Shown here: in pieces, positions 52,698-62,490 of the stretch | Layout: each line of letters begins with the position of its first letter | Numbering within the stretch: position 1 is the stretch's first letter | Assembly (NCBI GenBank): GCA_036490215.1 | Contig: DASXEH010000055.1 | Coordinates: 60,053 to 124,052 of the forward strand | Source: JASHSH01 sp036490215 | GTDB taxonomy: Bacteria > Pseudomonadota > Alphaproteobacteria > Rhodospirillales > Magnetospirillaceae | Direction: 5' to 3' | Length of the DNA stretch: 64,000 nt | Translations under genes and position numbers: made by a program | The notes under the pieces: generated by a model | What the model was told of the DNA's origin: nothing | The model's database searches: none | Seen by the model: the letters and a program-made list of their open reading frames with translations, nothing else

Positions 52698-52737
52698 GAT
52701 ATCCGCGCCAGCGGCCTTTGATATCAACATAGATATC
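52698..52737. promoter_or_regulatory. Three GATATC sites between permease and PucR-type regulator
   Basis: GATATC occurs at 52698-52703, 52720-52725 and 52732-52737 in the divergent region between the left module and the regulator gene, with centre spacings of 22 and 12 bases, roughly helical repeats. They are candidate operators for the adjacent regulator. Confidence 0.35.
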
Positions 52738-52839
52738 GCTACTATTCCGTTCAAAGCCGTCTACAGGCTGTATGGAGGAAGGTTTCGCGGGATCCGCGCT
52801 CTGATGCGTTGATCTTGCCCAAGCGTCCGAGGTTGTTCC

Positions 52840-54777
52840 GTGTCTGGCAAATTTCTGTCCAAGATCACCGCCATGCTCGAAAAGACGATGCTTGGCGCGC
52901 GCGACGCCGAGATCACGGCGATGGTCGAGGCGTCGCGGGAGGGAACGGCGGCCTTGGGCAGCGCCCAGGATTTCGAACGCCTGCATCTGCACCTGAACGC
53001 CGTAGCGCAAGGTATCCGCGACCGCGAAGTGACCGAGCGCGCCCTCAACCTCCTGATCGACACAACCCACGATCTCTCCAGCACGCTTTCGTTGCAGGAC
53101 CTGCTGGGTACGATCGTCACCCGCGCACGCAATTTGGTCGGCGCCAACATTGCGTGGCTGACTTTGCTCGACGAGGAAAGCAACATCCTGCACACCGTCA
53201 ACGCCGAAGGGCATCTTTCGCCGGCGACGGCCGAGATGTCGGCGCGCGTGGGCTATGGCGCTGTCAGTCTGATTGTGAACACCAAGAGTTTCTTCGACAC
53301 GCAAGATTATCTGGGCGATCAACGCTTCCGTCATTCGGCGGCGCTGGACCGCGTTTTCACGGCTGAGAGCATCGCATCGCTCGCCGGTTTCCCGATTCTG
53401 TCGGAAAACAAACTGCAGGGTATTCTGTTCGTCGCTGACCGCTATCGTCGCAAACTGTCGGGACGCGAGATTTCGGTTCTCGGCTCCTTTGCGCTCCATG
53501 CCGGCGTTGCCATGCGCAACGCTCAGGCCTTCAAGATGCTGTCCGAAGCGCTTGCCGAGGCCGAACGCAATCGCAAGGCCCTGATCGACTACATTCAGCG
53601 TGTCGATGCGTCGGCCGCCACCCATGACGAGATGACCTCGCTCCTGGCCACGGGCGCGGACTGGCCGCTCTTCATCCAGCGGATGGCCAACCAGATCGAT
53701 GGCGCCATCGTTCTGTACGACGAGACTCTCACGGTCCGCGAGCGCTTTGCGTCGACCGGCTATCGCGGACAACTGGCCGAGGGGCTTAAGAACGGCAAGA
53801 TTGACTCGGCCACGCTCGTGACCGCGATTTCGCAATCGCGCCACAGCGGGAGATCGGTTGTCATGCTCAGTGCCGATGACGAGCATTGCCGCGTTATGGC
53901 TTTGCACGGCGGCGCCGGCCGCGGTGAAAGCCTGATCATCTGCCACCAGGGGGAACTCGACCCGATCGATATCCGCAATCTCGAGCGAAGCGCCGTGGCG
54001 CTGTCGATCGCCAAGCTGTGGAGCGAAAAACGCGAGACGGAAAAGCTGATCGCTTCGTCCACCCTGTTGCGCCATCTTATCTTGGTCGATCCGCCCGACG
54101 ACTCCGTGACCTCGGCCGTCAGAGACCGTTTGGGGATCAATACGGATCAACCGGTGACAATGGTCCTTTTCGCGATCTCGGGGCTCGATCGCGCCTCGCA
54201 GACGGCTACGATCCGGACTGCCGCAGCGCGTATCAACCTTCTCGTCGATCTGGTCGATGACGCTTACCTCGCCATCGGGCTTGAGAAGCACGTCCAAGCC
54301 TTCATCCAGAATCTGACCAAGCGCAAGAAGGGATGGGAGATCGGCGGTATTCTGTCGGATTGCTTCTCCGACTTGACGCAGACGTCGATCCATTATTCCA
54401 GAATCGAACGGATATTCCGTGTTTTGCGCAAAATGAAGCGGCTCAATCGGTTGATCGAGCAATCGCAGGTTAGTCTGTTCGCGAAGATGTTCGAGTCGGG
54501 CGACGCTGTTCGCATCTCGCGCTATGTCGATTCGATCTTGCAGCCGATCGAGGAGCGCGACCCGAAGCAGAAGACAAATCTCAAGCAGACGCTGCTGTGC
54601 TTTTTCGACAGCCAGTACAACATCGCGCGCACGGCGGACTCGCTCGGTATTCATATCAATACCGTCCGGCAAAGACTGGACACGTTACGCGAAATCACCG
54701 GCGGTTGGGACGATCCTGTTGCCGCCCTGGAGTTGCATGTGGCATTGCGTCTCGATGCAATCACCGCGTCCCCCTGA
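52840..54777 (+). CDS. GAF-domain transcriptional regulator with PucR-type helix-turn-helix
   Basis: The 645-residue protein has an N-terminal helical region, a GAF domain (about 75-235, with LIDTTHDLSSTLSLQDLLGT and AGFPILSENKLQGILFVADR), a middle region, and a C-terminal PucR/CdaR-like helix-turn-helix (LCFFDSQYNIARTADSLGIH followed by INTVRQRLDTL, about 590-625). The start is a GTG at 52840 behind GAGG. It lies between the two ABC modules, divergent from the left one. Its stop codon directly abuts the stop of the right module's ATPase. It is the obvious candidate to control both modules, sensing a small ligand through GAF. Confidence 0.85.
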   Translation: MSGKFLSKITAMLEKTMLGARDAEITAMVEASREGTAALGSAQDFERLHLHLNAVAQGIRDREVTERALNLLIDTTHDLSSTLSLQDLLGTIVTRARNLVGANIAWLTLLDEESNILHTVNAEGHLSPATAEMSARVGYGAVSLIVNTKSFFDTQDYLGDQRFRHSAALDRVFTAESIASLAGFPILSENKLQGILFVADRYRRKLSGREISVLGSFALHAGVAMRNAQAFKMLSEALAEAERNRKALIDYIQRVDASAATHDEMTSLLATGADWPLFIQRMANQIDGAIVLYDETLTVRERFASTGYRGQLAEGLKNGKIDSATLVTAISQSRHSGRSVVMLSADDEHCRVMALHGGAGRGESLIICHQGELDPIDIRNLERSAVALSIAKLWSEKRETEKLIASSTLLRHLILVDPPDDSVTSAVRDRLGINTDQPVTMVLFAISGLDRASQTATIRTAAARINLLVDLVDDAYLAIGLEKHVQAFIQNLTKRKKGWEIGGILSDCFSDLTQTSIHYSRIERIFRVLRKMKRLNRLIEQSQVSLFAKMFESGDAVRISRYVDSILQPIEERDPKQKTNLKQTLLCFFDSQYNIARTADSLGIHINTVRQRLDTLREITGGWDDPVAALELHVALRLDAITASP

Positions 54778-56274
54778 TCAATGGATCGCCGCGTGGAGAA
54801 TTTTCTCCGCGCTGGCTTCCGATCGCGTGAACTCCGCGACAATTGTTCCGCTTTTCGCGACCAGGATGCGATCGGATAGATCCAAGATCTCCGGCAGATA
54901 GGACGAGATCAGCATCACGCCGGCGCCGCTGTCGGCGAAAGAGCGGATGATCTGCCGGATCTCGGCGATCGCGCCGACATCGACGCCTCGGGTCGGTTCG
55001 TCGAAGATCACGAGCTTGGGCTTTTGCGCCAGCGCCTTTGCGATGACGACCTTTTGCTGATTGCCGCCGGAGAGATAGAGCGCCGGCTGATTCTCCCCGA
55101 TGCGGCGGATCGCCAAACGCTCCTCCCATTCACGGGCCAGGGCGCGCATTTTGGCCCGCGGCGCCAGAGGCTTGCCGCGCCCGAATTTCGCCAGCCATCC
55201 GAGCCCGATATTCTCCGCCACGCTCATCGTATCGAAAAAGCCATCGAGTTTGCGATCTTCGCTTACATAGGCAATGCCGTCCGCCACAGCCTGAGATGGC
55301 ACGCCGTAGCGAATCTCGCGGCCTTCGAGCCAAATGCGGCCACCACCGAAATTGCGCTTGGTGTGGCCCATGATGACCTTGGCGACCTCGCTTCGGCCCG
55401 AGCCGATCAGACCGGCGATGCCGGTGATCTCGCCGGGAAAGATCGAGAACGACATGTTGTTGACCATGGCGCCCATGCGGATGTTATCCACCCGCAACAG
55501 CGGTAACGCTGCGCGGGCCGCATCGGCTTTTCGCGGCGCCGGAGCGTGAGCTTTGAGCTCGTCACCAATCATGTAGTAGATGAGGCTGCTGCGATCGAAC
55601 TCGCCTGCGGGTCCGACCTTCATCAGCTTGCCGTTGCGCAGCACCGAGATGCGATCTGCGTGGGTCAGCGCTTCCTCGAGCGCGTGAGAGATGAAGATCA
55701 TCGCCACGCCGCGGCTCTTCAAGGTCCTCATCAGTTCGAAAAGATGATCGGTTTCCTCGGGCGTCAGCGCGGCGGTTGGCTCGTCGAGAATGATCACGCG
55801 CGCATCATTGAGAACGGCTCGCGCGATCTCGACCATTTGCCGTTTGGCGGCGGAGAGCGAGCTTGCCAGCTGCGAGGGGTCGATATTGAAATTCAGCCGT
55901 TGCAGAATCTGCCGCGCCGCATTGCGCACCTTGCGCACCGAGTTGAATGCGCGCTCGCGGCCGAGAACCATATTCTGCGCCACCGTGAGCTGCGGGACCA
56001 GACTGGTTTCCTGATAGACCATCGAGATACCGTAGCGCGTCGCATCCTTCGGCGCTGTCAGTTCCACCATCTGACCGTCGATGCTCAGACTGCCTTCCGA
56101 TGGCGCTATGACGCCGGCGATCAATTTGCACAGCGTCGATTTACCCGCGCCGTTCTCCCCAACCAAGGCATGGATTTCGCCAGGGCGCAGCTCGAAATCG
56201 ACTTTGTCTAATGCGGCGATACCGCCGTAGCGTTTGGTCGCGCCTTCCAGGCGAATGATCGGCTTATCGCTCAT
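54778..56274 (-). CDS. Sugar-type ABC importer ATPase, right module
   Basis: The 498-residue double ATPase has Walker A GENGAGKST and LSAAKRQMVEIARAV in the first half, then GLIGSGRSE and LSGGNQQKVVIAKAL with VIFDEPTRGVD in the second. It has the same length as the left-module ATPase and clear block-by-block similarity, indicating duplication. The start overlaps the end of the propeller gene by 4 bases. It ends the right module. Confidence 0.92.
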   Translation of the reverse strand: MSDKPIIRLEGATKRYGGIAALDKVDFELRPGEIHALVGENGAGKSTLCKLIAGVIAPSEGSLSIDGQMVELTAPKDATRYGISMVYQETSLVPQLTVAQNMVLGRERAFNSVRKVRNAARQILQRLNFNIDPSQLASSLSAAKRQMVEIARAVLNDARVIILDEPTAALTPEETDHLFELMRTLKSRGVAMIFISHALEEALTHADRISVLRNGKLMKVGPAGEFDRSSLIYYMIGDELKAHAPAPRKADAARAALPLLRVDNIRMGAMVNNMSFSIFPGEITGIAGLIGSGRSEVAKVIMGHTKRNFGGGRIWLEGREIRYGVPSQAVADGIAYVSEDRKLDGFFDTMSVAENIGLGWLAKFGRGKPLAPRAKMRALAREWEERLAIRRIGENQPALYLSGGNQQKVVIAKALAQKPKLVIFDEPTRGVDVGAIAEIRQIIRSFADSGAGVMLISSYLPEILDLSDRILVAKSGTIVAEFTRSEASAEKILHAAIH

Positions 56275-57311
56275 GGCACGTCCTGACGCGCAAGTTTCAG
56301 GATTTCATTGCTGGCGCGGCTAACTGCGATCAATGAGCCGTTCCAGAGCATCACATCGCTAATCGCGTGGCGTACCCCATTGGCGCGGGAATGCGCCGAG
56401 CCGATCGGCATGAGGTCCGGATTTGTCTCGATCACCAATCCGTAGGAGAAAGACGGCGCCCAGGGTTTGACCTCTCCGAAAAGCCGTGTCGCACCCAGTT
56501 CGATGGGGAAGTCGGGGCTGAATTCCGGCGTTGCGCGTGGCCCGATCCAGTATCGCGGATCGATATTGGCCTTCATCCGCGCCACGAATTGGCGTTCCGT
56601 CTTCAGGAATTCGATCAGCGGATCGCGCCGCGCAAGACACGCTAGCGCATAGCCTTCACCGATCTTGCGGATTCGTCCGAGATAGGCGGGATAGCCGGCT
56701 TGTATAGTGCGTCCCGACGTCTCGATAACGCGCGCGCGCTCGAATTCGGTAACGATCAGCGCGCCATTGATATGGGCCGCGATCCCCATCGGACAGTGTA
56801 ACCCCGTGGCGATTACCCGCGTCGCGCCCGTCTGATTGACGGCGATCACCTGACCGCGCGCTTTGGAGTCCCAGGGCGCAAGGGAGAGCAGGGGCTCGTC
56901 CGATCCATACCCATGATCGACGATGGCGATCTCGTCGCTTGGCAGGAAGAGACAGTCGGCGACCGCGCGCGGCGGTGTCGATGGTATCCAGCCTGACAGG
57001 GGCTTGCCCGCCTCATCGAGGACGACGATTTGTCCGTCCGCAAGTCCCACCGCAAGACGCCCGTCTTCGCTTGCGGCAAGGGCCGACACAGGCGTTTCGA
57101 AATTTGCCCAATGCGCGGGTGTATAGCCCCATTGCGGCAGGCGGAATACGTCGCGCCCCGAAGAGAGCATCAACTGCCCAGACCGGTTGACGCAGATCGC
57201 CTCGGGCGCTGCGATGCGCACGGACTCGGCATCGTCGAGCCGGCTATTCGGGCCGAGCGCGCCCTCCAGCGTCATCGATACAGTGCCTTGCCTGCGACGT
57301 CTGAAAAACAT
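56271..57311 (-). CDS. Stand-alone beta-propeller protein of the right transporter module
   Basis: The 346-residue protein parallels the left-module propeller: similar opening (RLDDAESVRIAAPEAICVNR), ALIVTEFERARVIETSGRTI, GYPAYLGRIRKIGEGYALAC and an ending with GVRHAISDVMLWNGSLIAVS. No signal peptide is present, so it is probably cytoplasmic. It starts 3 bases after the fusion-permease stop and overlaps the ATPase gene. Enzymatic or sensory function is not established. Confidence 0.7.
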   Translation of the reverse strand: MFFRRRRQGTVSMTLEGALGPNSRLDDAESVRIAAPEAICVNRSGQLMLSSGRDVFRLPQWGYTPAHWANFETPVSALAASEDGRLAVGLADGQIVVLDEAGKPLSGWIPSTPPRAVADCLFLPSDEIAIVDHGYGSDEPLLSLAPWDSKARGQVIAVNQTGATRVIATGLHCPMGIAAHINGALIVTEFERARVIETSGRTIQAGYPAYLGRIRKIGEGYALACLARRDPLIEFLKTERQFVARMKANIDPRYWIGPRATPEFSPDFPIELGATRLFGEVKPWAPSFSYGLVIETNPDLMPIGSAHSRANGVRHAISDVMLWNGSLIAVSRASNEILKLARQDVP

Positions 57312-57314
57312 CGG

Positions 57315-59444
57315 CTAGGCCTTCTTCCAGTAGCTTCCGGGGCCGGTCCATGCCGGGTTAGCACCCGGCAGAACCAGTCGGCCGATCTTGTTGTTGGTCA
57401 CGCCGCCCAGATACAGCACGCCTTTGTGCTCACGCATCGAGGTGATCATATAGAGCGGGCCATCCGGCGCATCCCAGAGCGCGTCGCGGATATGGCCTGC
57501 GCCATCGATCTTCAGCACACCGCCGATGTTGAGATTGCCGAACAACCAGTTCGTCGGCGGCACCCGCTTCGTCATACGCCGCCGCAAGCCCGGCATTGTC
57601 ATGATCTCGTCCAGGACAGGATTGCGCATGCCCGCCAAAGCGATCCAATAGCCACCATCGGAGGCGCGATTGATATTGTCGGGATAGCCTGGCAACCCGC
57701 TCAGGAACACACGTGGCCCGGCAGCCATGTTCTTCAGATCGAAGATCAGGATCGAACAGGTCCAGGTGCTGGCCACGAGAAGGTGGCCGCCGTCATGGGT
57801 CACGCAAACGCCGTTCGGGAAAATGAGATTGTCGCAGACGGTCTTAGTCTTGCGCGACTTCGGATCGTAACTGAGGAGACGTCCGTTGGGGCGCGCTTCG
57901 AGCAAATCGAGGCCCCAATTCCCGATATCATAGCGTTTGGTCGCGTCGGTGAAATAGATCGCCCCATCGGGCGCGATGTCGAGATCGTCCGCCATGCGTA
58001 TCGTCGTGTCGTCGTAGACGCTGAACAGGCTGCGATCGGTCTGGTCGGTCAATAACTCGACCTTACCGTCCAGGCTCACGCGCAGGAGGCCCATACCGGC
58101 GACGCAGGTGACGATGCGCTCTTCCGCGTCGAAGGCGAGACCGAGCGGACGACCGCCGATTTTAGCCAGCAGACTGACCTTGGTCAGGTCCGGTGCGGCA
58201 AATCGCATGATGCGTCCGTCGCGCGTGCCGCAGTAGAGGTTGCCGTCGCTATCGAGAATGACGTCCTCGGGGCCGTCTACCTGTCCCGATCCGATCAGCG
58301 TGGCATGTTTCAGCTTGGGTGCGATGGCATGCGGCATAAGGCCGTCCACGCCTTTGGCCGGCTCAATGCCGAGCGCCACGGGATCGAGATAGGTCGATGC
58401 CAGAAGACGATGACGGTTTTTGCGGAATTTGACGTCGATGGCCAGGATCACGGCGATGATGGAGCCGAGCGCGAATTGGACGAAGTCGCCGCGAAGGCCC
58501 GAGTTGATCATCGCGTTGGTCAGCAGATAGATCGTCACGAATCCGATCAAGACGGAAACGACGGCGCCGCGGCCGGGCACGAAGCCGCCGAGACCCACCA
58601 CCAGCGCCGTGAGCGCTGCGAATTCGAAGCCAATGCCTGTGTCCGACCCGACGCTATTCTGTCGCGCGGCAAAGAGAAAGCCCGCAAGCCCAACAATCAG
58701 CCCAGCGAGAATATAGGCGAAGAAGATGGTGCGCTTGACGTTGATGCCGCCATGGCGTGCCGCCTTGCGGTTGCCGCCGGCCGCGAGAACATGCCAGCCG
58801 AAACGCGATTGGCGGAACATCAGGAACACCAGAACGGCGACGATGGCGAGCACCCAGAAGCCGATCGGCATGCCGAGAAGCTTATCGAAGCCGATCCAAT
58901 CCCAGAGATCGTCGCTGCGCGTGCTGGTCGAGATTTCCACCAGCCGGGCCTGCGAGGCCAATGTGTAGAGACCGCGCACCGTGATCATGGTAGCGAGCGT
59001 CGTCAGCAATGCGCCACAGCCGACCAATCCGGCGAGGATGCCGTTGATAGCACCGATCAGTGACCCGCAGACCAGGCTGACGATGAGGACCAGCCACACC
59101 GGCAGTCCCAGAATGTGAAAGGCATAGAGCGACACGAAGGCCGACATGGCGAAATTCGATCCTACCGACAGGTCGATGCCGCCGACGGCAACAACGATCA
59201 GAAGGGCAAGGACCGTGAGGCCGCCATCGGCGGCGTATTGCGAGAGGTCGGCCAGATTGGAAGGCTTAAAGTAGCCGGTGGTGGCGATCGATATGCCGAT
59301 GAGTACGAATATAAATGCTGTGAAGGGGATTGCGCTCTCGACCCAACCCTTCGACAGGACGTCGGACAGAATCCGACGCGGCGAGACCACAATCCGTGGA
59401 ACTCGGACACGCGGCAAACTGGCGAAGTCGATCTGGGTGGTCAA
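57315..59444 (-). CDS. ABC permease fused to strictosidine-synthase/SMP-30-like beta-propeller, right module
   Basis: The protein (709 residues from a TTG at 59444) repeats the left-module fusion. The permease part has VAVGGIDLSVGSNFAMSAFV, GNRKAARHGGINVKRTIFFA and GLGGFVPGRGAVVS. The propeller part has ADDLDIAPDGAIYFTDATKR, FPNGVCVTHDGGHLLVASTW and GLPGYPDNINRASDGGYWIA. An ATG at 59480 would sit in the loop of the upstream hairpin, so the TTG behind TAAGGA is preferred. The length then matches the paralogue (708). Confidence 0.87.
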   Translation of the reverse strand: MTTQIDFASLPRVRVPRIVVSPRRILSDVLSKGWVESAIPFTAFIFVLIGISIATTGYFKPSNLADLSQYAADGGLTVLALLIVVAVGGIDLSVGSNFAMSAFVSLYAFHILGLPVWLVLIVSLVCGSLIGAINGILAGLVGCGALLTTLATMITVRGLYTLASQARLVEISTSTRSDDLWDWIGFDKLLGMPIGFWVLAIVAVLVFLMFRQSRFGWHVLAAGGNRKAARHGGINVKRTIFFAYILAGLIVGLAGFLFAARQNSVGSDTGIGFEFAALTALVVGLGGFVPGRGAVVSVLIGFVTIYLLTNAMINSGLRGDFVQFALGSIIAVILAIDVKFRKNRHRLLASTYLDPVALGIEPAKGVDGLMPHAIAPKLKHATLIGSGQVDGPEDVILDSDGNLYCGTRDGRIMRFAAPDLTKVSLLAKIGGRPLGLAFDAEERIVTCVAGMGLLRVSLDGKVELLTDQTDRSLFSVYDDTTIRMADDLDIAPDGAIYFTDATKRYDIGNWGLDLLEARPNGRLLSYDPKSRKTKTVCDNLIFPNGVCVTHDGGHLLVASTWTCSILIFDLKNMAAGPRVFLSGLPGYPDNINRASDGGYWIALAGMRNPVLDEIMTMPGLRRRMTKRVPPTNWLFGNLNIGGVLKIDGAGHIRDALWDAPDGPLYMITSMREHKGVLYLGGVTNNKIGRLVLPGANPAWTGPGSYWKKA

Positions 59445-59462
59445 CGCGATTTCCTTACCTTG

Positions 59463-59490
59463 AGAAAACCGGGGCCCCATACGGGACCCC
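59463..59490 (-). terminator. Hairpin between binding protein and fusion permease, right module
   Basis: On the minus strand GGGGTCCC, loop GTAT and GGGGCCCC form an 8-bp stem with one G-T pair (arms 59483-59490 and 59471-59478), followed by GGTTTTC. It sits at the same place as the left-module terminator and probably serves as a partial terminator. Confidence 0.65.
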
Positions 59491-59504
59491 GATTTCCGTC
59501 TCCG

Positions 59505-60491
59505 TTACATCTTCCAGCAGAGGTTGCGGTTATAGGTCGGGCCGAGCTTGATGATCTTCATCGGCGATTCGATCTTCAGCATCGTGTGATCGGCAGCAGC
59601 GCCACCCTGGAGCAGCACGTCGATCATGGTGCCCGCATCACGGCCCTGACCATCGGCGTCATAGCTCCACACGCGATCGAGGATCTTGTCTTCGACGGCT
59701 TGGCAGGTTGCGTCGTCGCCACCGCCGGTCGCGTAGACGATAACCTTGTCTTCGAGATGCGCTTCCTTGACCGCCTTGCCGGCGCCCATCGTGTGGACGT
59801 CCCAATGGCCGAAGATGGCGCAGAGGTCCGGATTCTGCTGCAACACCGTCGCGGTGATCTGGCGAGCCTTTTCCGGCTCCCAGTCCGAGGCTTGGTTCGA
59901 CACAACCTTGATCTCGGGATGCTTGGCGAAGACCTTGAAGGCGGCTTCGTTCATCATCACGCTATCCGCTGCGGTCAACTGGCCGGGGATGATCGAGACC
60001 TTGCCGGACTTGCCGCTGCCGGCGCCGCATTCCTTCACGATGTCTTCGGCGATCTCGGTGCCGATGCGCGTCCAGTTGGCACCTACGAAGGCGGTCGAGG
60101 GCTGGTTCGACTGCAGGTTCAACTGCAGCACTTTGATGCCCTGCGATTCGGCCTGCTTGATCTGGCGGGCGAGAAGCTGAACGGTCGGGTTGTGGACGAC
60201 GAGCACATCCGGCTTGTCGCTGATCGCCTTCGCGAGCAACTCGGACATGGCGCCTGTGTTGAACGCCGCGTCACGCACATCGATGCTATAGCCATAGATG
60301 GCGGCATGTTCCTTCATGCGGCGCAGCCAGCCTTCGGTGAGCGAAATGCCCATCGAGATCGGCACGAAAATGACTTTCTTGCCGGAGATGTTTGGGTCGG
60401 CCTGTGCGGTTCCGACACCGAGCGCAAGTGCCGCGCAGAGTGTCATGCCTGTGGCCGCGGTAAGCATAGTCTTCTTCATTCTGGACAACAT
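59505..60491 (-). CDS. Periplasmic sugar-type binding protein, right module
   Basis: The 328-residue protein starts at an ATG (60491) behind GGAGGAGG, with a signal peptide (MLSRMKKTMLTAATGMTLCA onward, cleaved near AQA). The mature part is ISGKKVIFVPISMGISLTEG, KPDVLVVHNPTVQLLARQIK, and CAIFGHWDVHTMGAGKAVKE. It is a Peripla_BP_4-type receptor related to the left-module protein, but the ligand-facing blocks differ, so the two modules may import different compounds. Confidence 0.9.
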   Translation of the reverse strand: MLSRMKKTMLTAATGMTLCAALALGVGTAQADPNISGKKVIFVPISMGISLTEGWLRRMKEHAAIYGYSIDVRDAAFNTGAMSELLAKAISDKPDVLVVHNPTVQLLARQIKQAESQGIKVLQLNLQSNQPSTAFVGANWTRIGTEIAEDIVKECGAGSGKSGKVSIIPGQLTAADSVMMNEAAFKVFAKHPEIKVVSNQASDWEPEKARQITATVLQQNPDLCAIFGHWDVHTMGAGKAVKEAHLEDKVIVYATGGGDDATCQAVEDKILDRVWSYDADGQGRDAGTMIDVLLQGGAAADHTMLKIESPMKIIKLGPTYNRNLCWKM

Positions 60492-60518
60492 GGTTTCCTC
60501 CTCCATTAAACCTTGTGA

Positions 60519-61526
60519 TTAAAGATCGCCGACTGTGTCGGTCTCGGTATCCCTGGGGTTGAAGTAGTTATCGGTGACGATGGCGACGACCAAAACGAGC
60601 CCCTTGAGCACGTCCTGCGTTTGGCTTGAGAAATCGAAAAGCGTCATTCCGTTGCGCAGAACGGCAATCAGGGCGACGCCGACAAGGATGTTACGCATGC
60701 CTCCGCGCCCGCCACGCAATGGAATGCCGCCGAGCACGACGACGAGGATCACTTCGAACAGCAGGCTGCCATTCGTGACGGTTCGGAAATCGACCGCGCC
60801 ACTGGCCGAAGAGGTGATCAGTCCCGCCAGAAGCGCGGTCAGTGCGGCGAAGACATAGATCATCACGGTGGTGGGGCGAACCGACAGGCCCGTCAGGCGC
60901 GCGGCTTGGAAATTATCGCCGATCGCGTAAGTGATCCGTCCGGGCGTGGTGTAGCGTAGGAGAAGCCAGCTCACCACGAAGGTGATGATCATCAAGGCCA
61001 CTGGCGTGGCCAGTCCGGGCAGAAGATCGGTGGAGAAGAGCATCACCGCAGGATTGGTCTTCGGCAGCATCAGGAGGTATTCGCCGCGCAACACGAAAAA
61101 GCGGAAGAATCCGGTGAAGACCATGGCTGAGGCGAGAGTCGCCAGCATTGCCGATATCTCGAGGTAGGCGATGAGGATGCCGTTCACGGCGCCGACGATG
61201 ATGGCGGTGATCAAGGTCAACCCGATCGCGAGGGGTCCCGAATAGCCGGCACTGATCAAAACACCGAAGGTTGTCGCGCCTGCCACCATCGCCGCGATCA
61301 GCGACAAATCCAGTCCGCGCGAGATGACAACGACGCCCATGCCGCAGCTGAGAATCATCAGCGCCGCAGAATTCGAGGCGACGACGCGGAGATTGCCGAG
61401 CGTGGCAAAACCATTGACGAAAATGGAGAACAGGATGATGGCCGCGACCGTAACGCCGATGACGACGTATTCGAGCAGACTGCCGTTACGCCGCGTTCCC
61501 TTGCCTTGGTGGAGTGCCTCAGCCAT
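60519..61526 (-). CDS. Sugar-type ABC permease, right module
   Basis: The 335-residue RbsC-like permease has ISRGLDLSLIAAMVAGATTF, IGDNFQAARLTGLSVRPTTV and LGGIPLRGGRGGMRNILVGV. The ATG at 61526 overlaps the end of the keto-acid cleavage enzyme gene by 8 bases, tying catabolism and uptake together. It should pair with the fusion permease. Confidence 0.9.
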   Translation of the reverse strand: MAEALHQGKGTRRNGSLLEYVVIGVTVAAIILFSIFVNGFATLGNLRVVASNSAALMILSCGMGVVVISRGLDLSLIAAMVAGATTFGVLISAGYSGPLAIGLTLITAIIVGAVNGILIAYLEISAMLATLASAMVFTGFFRFFVLRGEYLLMLPKTNPAVMLFSTDLLPGLATPVALMIITFVVSWLLLRYTTPGRITYAIGDNFQAARLTGLSVRPTTVMIYVFAALTALLAGLITSSASGAVDFRTVTNGSLLFEVILVVVLGGIPLRGGRGGMRNILVGVALIAVLRNGMTLFDFSSQTQDVLKGLVLVVAIVTDNYFNPRDTETDTVGDL

Positions 61527-62466
61527 GGAACGCCACCTTGTGAGCGCCTTTGGTCTGCAGGATCTCGCGGGCTTCGGCCGGGGTGGCAATTTCCAGCGAT
61601 AGCTCTTCAAGCAGGCGTCGGATCTTCAGAACCTGCGCCGCGCATGAGGGCGCCAACTGGCTGCGGCCCAGGAACAGACTATCTTCGAGGCCGACGCGAA
61701 CATGGCCGCCCATGATTGCGCCCATTGTGACCAGCGACATCTGATTCCGACCCGCGCCGAGCACTGAGAATTCGTAATTATCGCGCCCGAACAGCCGATC
61801 GGCCGTGCTGCGCATGACGAAAAGATTCTCGGGGTCGGCATTGAGCCCGCCTGAAACTCCGACGGCGCACTGAATGAACAAGGGGCCTCGAACAAGGCCT
61901 TCTTCGACGAACAGCGCGAGATTGTGAAGATGGCCGAGGTCGTAGCATTCGAATTCGAAGCGTACATCATGCGTGTCGCCCAGATAGGCGAACACATCCT
62001 TGATGTCGCTGAGCGTGTTGCCGATGACGACACCTTCGGACTCTTCAACGTAAGACTGTTCCCAAGGGAACTTCCAGTCGGTGATCCCGCGCCAGGCCCG
62101 ATGGAGCGAAAGATTGATCGACCCCATATTGAGCGAGCACAGTTCAGGCTTTGCCTGCAGCGGATAGGCTAGGCGCTCGTCGAGCGGCGTGTGCGTGTAG
62201 CCTTCGGTCGTGATGTTGATGATTGCGTCCGTTTGCGCGGCGATCTGCGGCACGAAGCGATCGAAGACGGCCGGGTCCAGGCTTGGGCTTCCATCCTCTG
62301 GATCGCGGGCATGGAGATGAAGGATCGAAGCGCCCGCGCGGGCCGCGTCGACCGCCTGCTGTGTGATTTCTTCGGGCGTGAGCGGCAGATGATCGGACAT
62401 CGATGGCGTATGGGCCGCCCCGGTGACGGCGCAGGAAATGATGACCTTGCGCTTCTTCAGGTTCAC
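61519..62466 (-). CDS. Beta-keto acid cleavage enzyme (BKACE, DUF849 family)
   Basis: The 315-residue TIM-barrel protein shows the family start KKRKVIISCAVTGAAHTPSM, the zinc-binding HLHARDPEDGSPS, INITTEG and the closing VRVGLEDSLFLGRSQLA. BKACE enzymes condense a beta-keto acid with acetyl-CoA and release acetoacetate plus a new acyl-CoA. The substrate spectrum differs between subfamilies and cannot be read here. It lies 24 bases after the SDR gene, suggesting that the SDR makes the beta-keto acid from a beta-hydroxy acid. Confidence 0.9.
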   Translation of the reverse strand: MNLKKRKVIISCAVTGAAHTPSMSDHLPLTPEEITQQAVDAARAGASILHLHARDPEDGSPSLDPAVFDRFVPQIAAQTDAIINITTEGYTHTPLDERLAYPLQAKPELCSLNMGSINLSLHRAWRGITDWKFPWEQSYVEESEGVVIGNTLSDIKDVFAYLGDTHDVRFEFECYDLGHLHNLALFVEEGLVRGPLFIQCAVGVSGGLNADPENLFVMRSTADRLFGRDNYEFSVLGAGRNQMSLVTMGAIMGGHVRVGLEDSLFLGRSQLAPSCAAQVLKIRRLLEELSLEIATPAEAREILQTKGAHKVAFHG

Positions 62467-62490
62467 GGTTTCCGCTCCGTCGCGGTCGGA

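Noticed and set aside
52684..54672. A 662-codon minus-strand open frame opposite the PucR-type regulator
   Set aside because: It shows no family features, while the plus strand has clear GAF and helix-turn-helix domains; it is a shadow frame.
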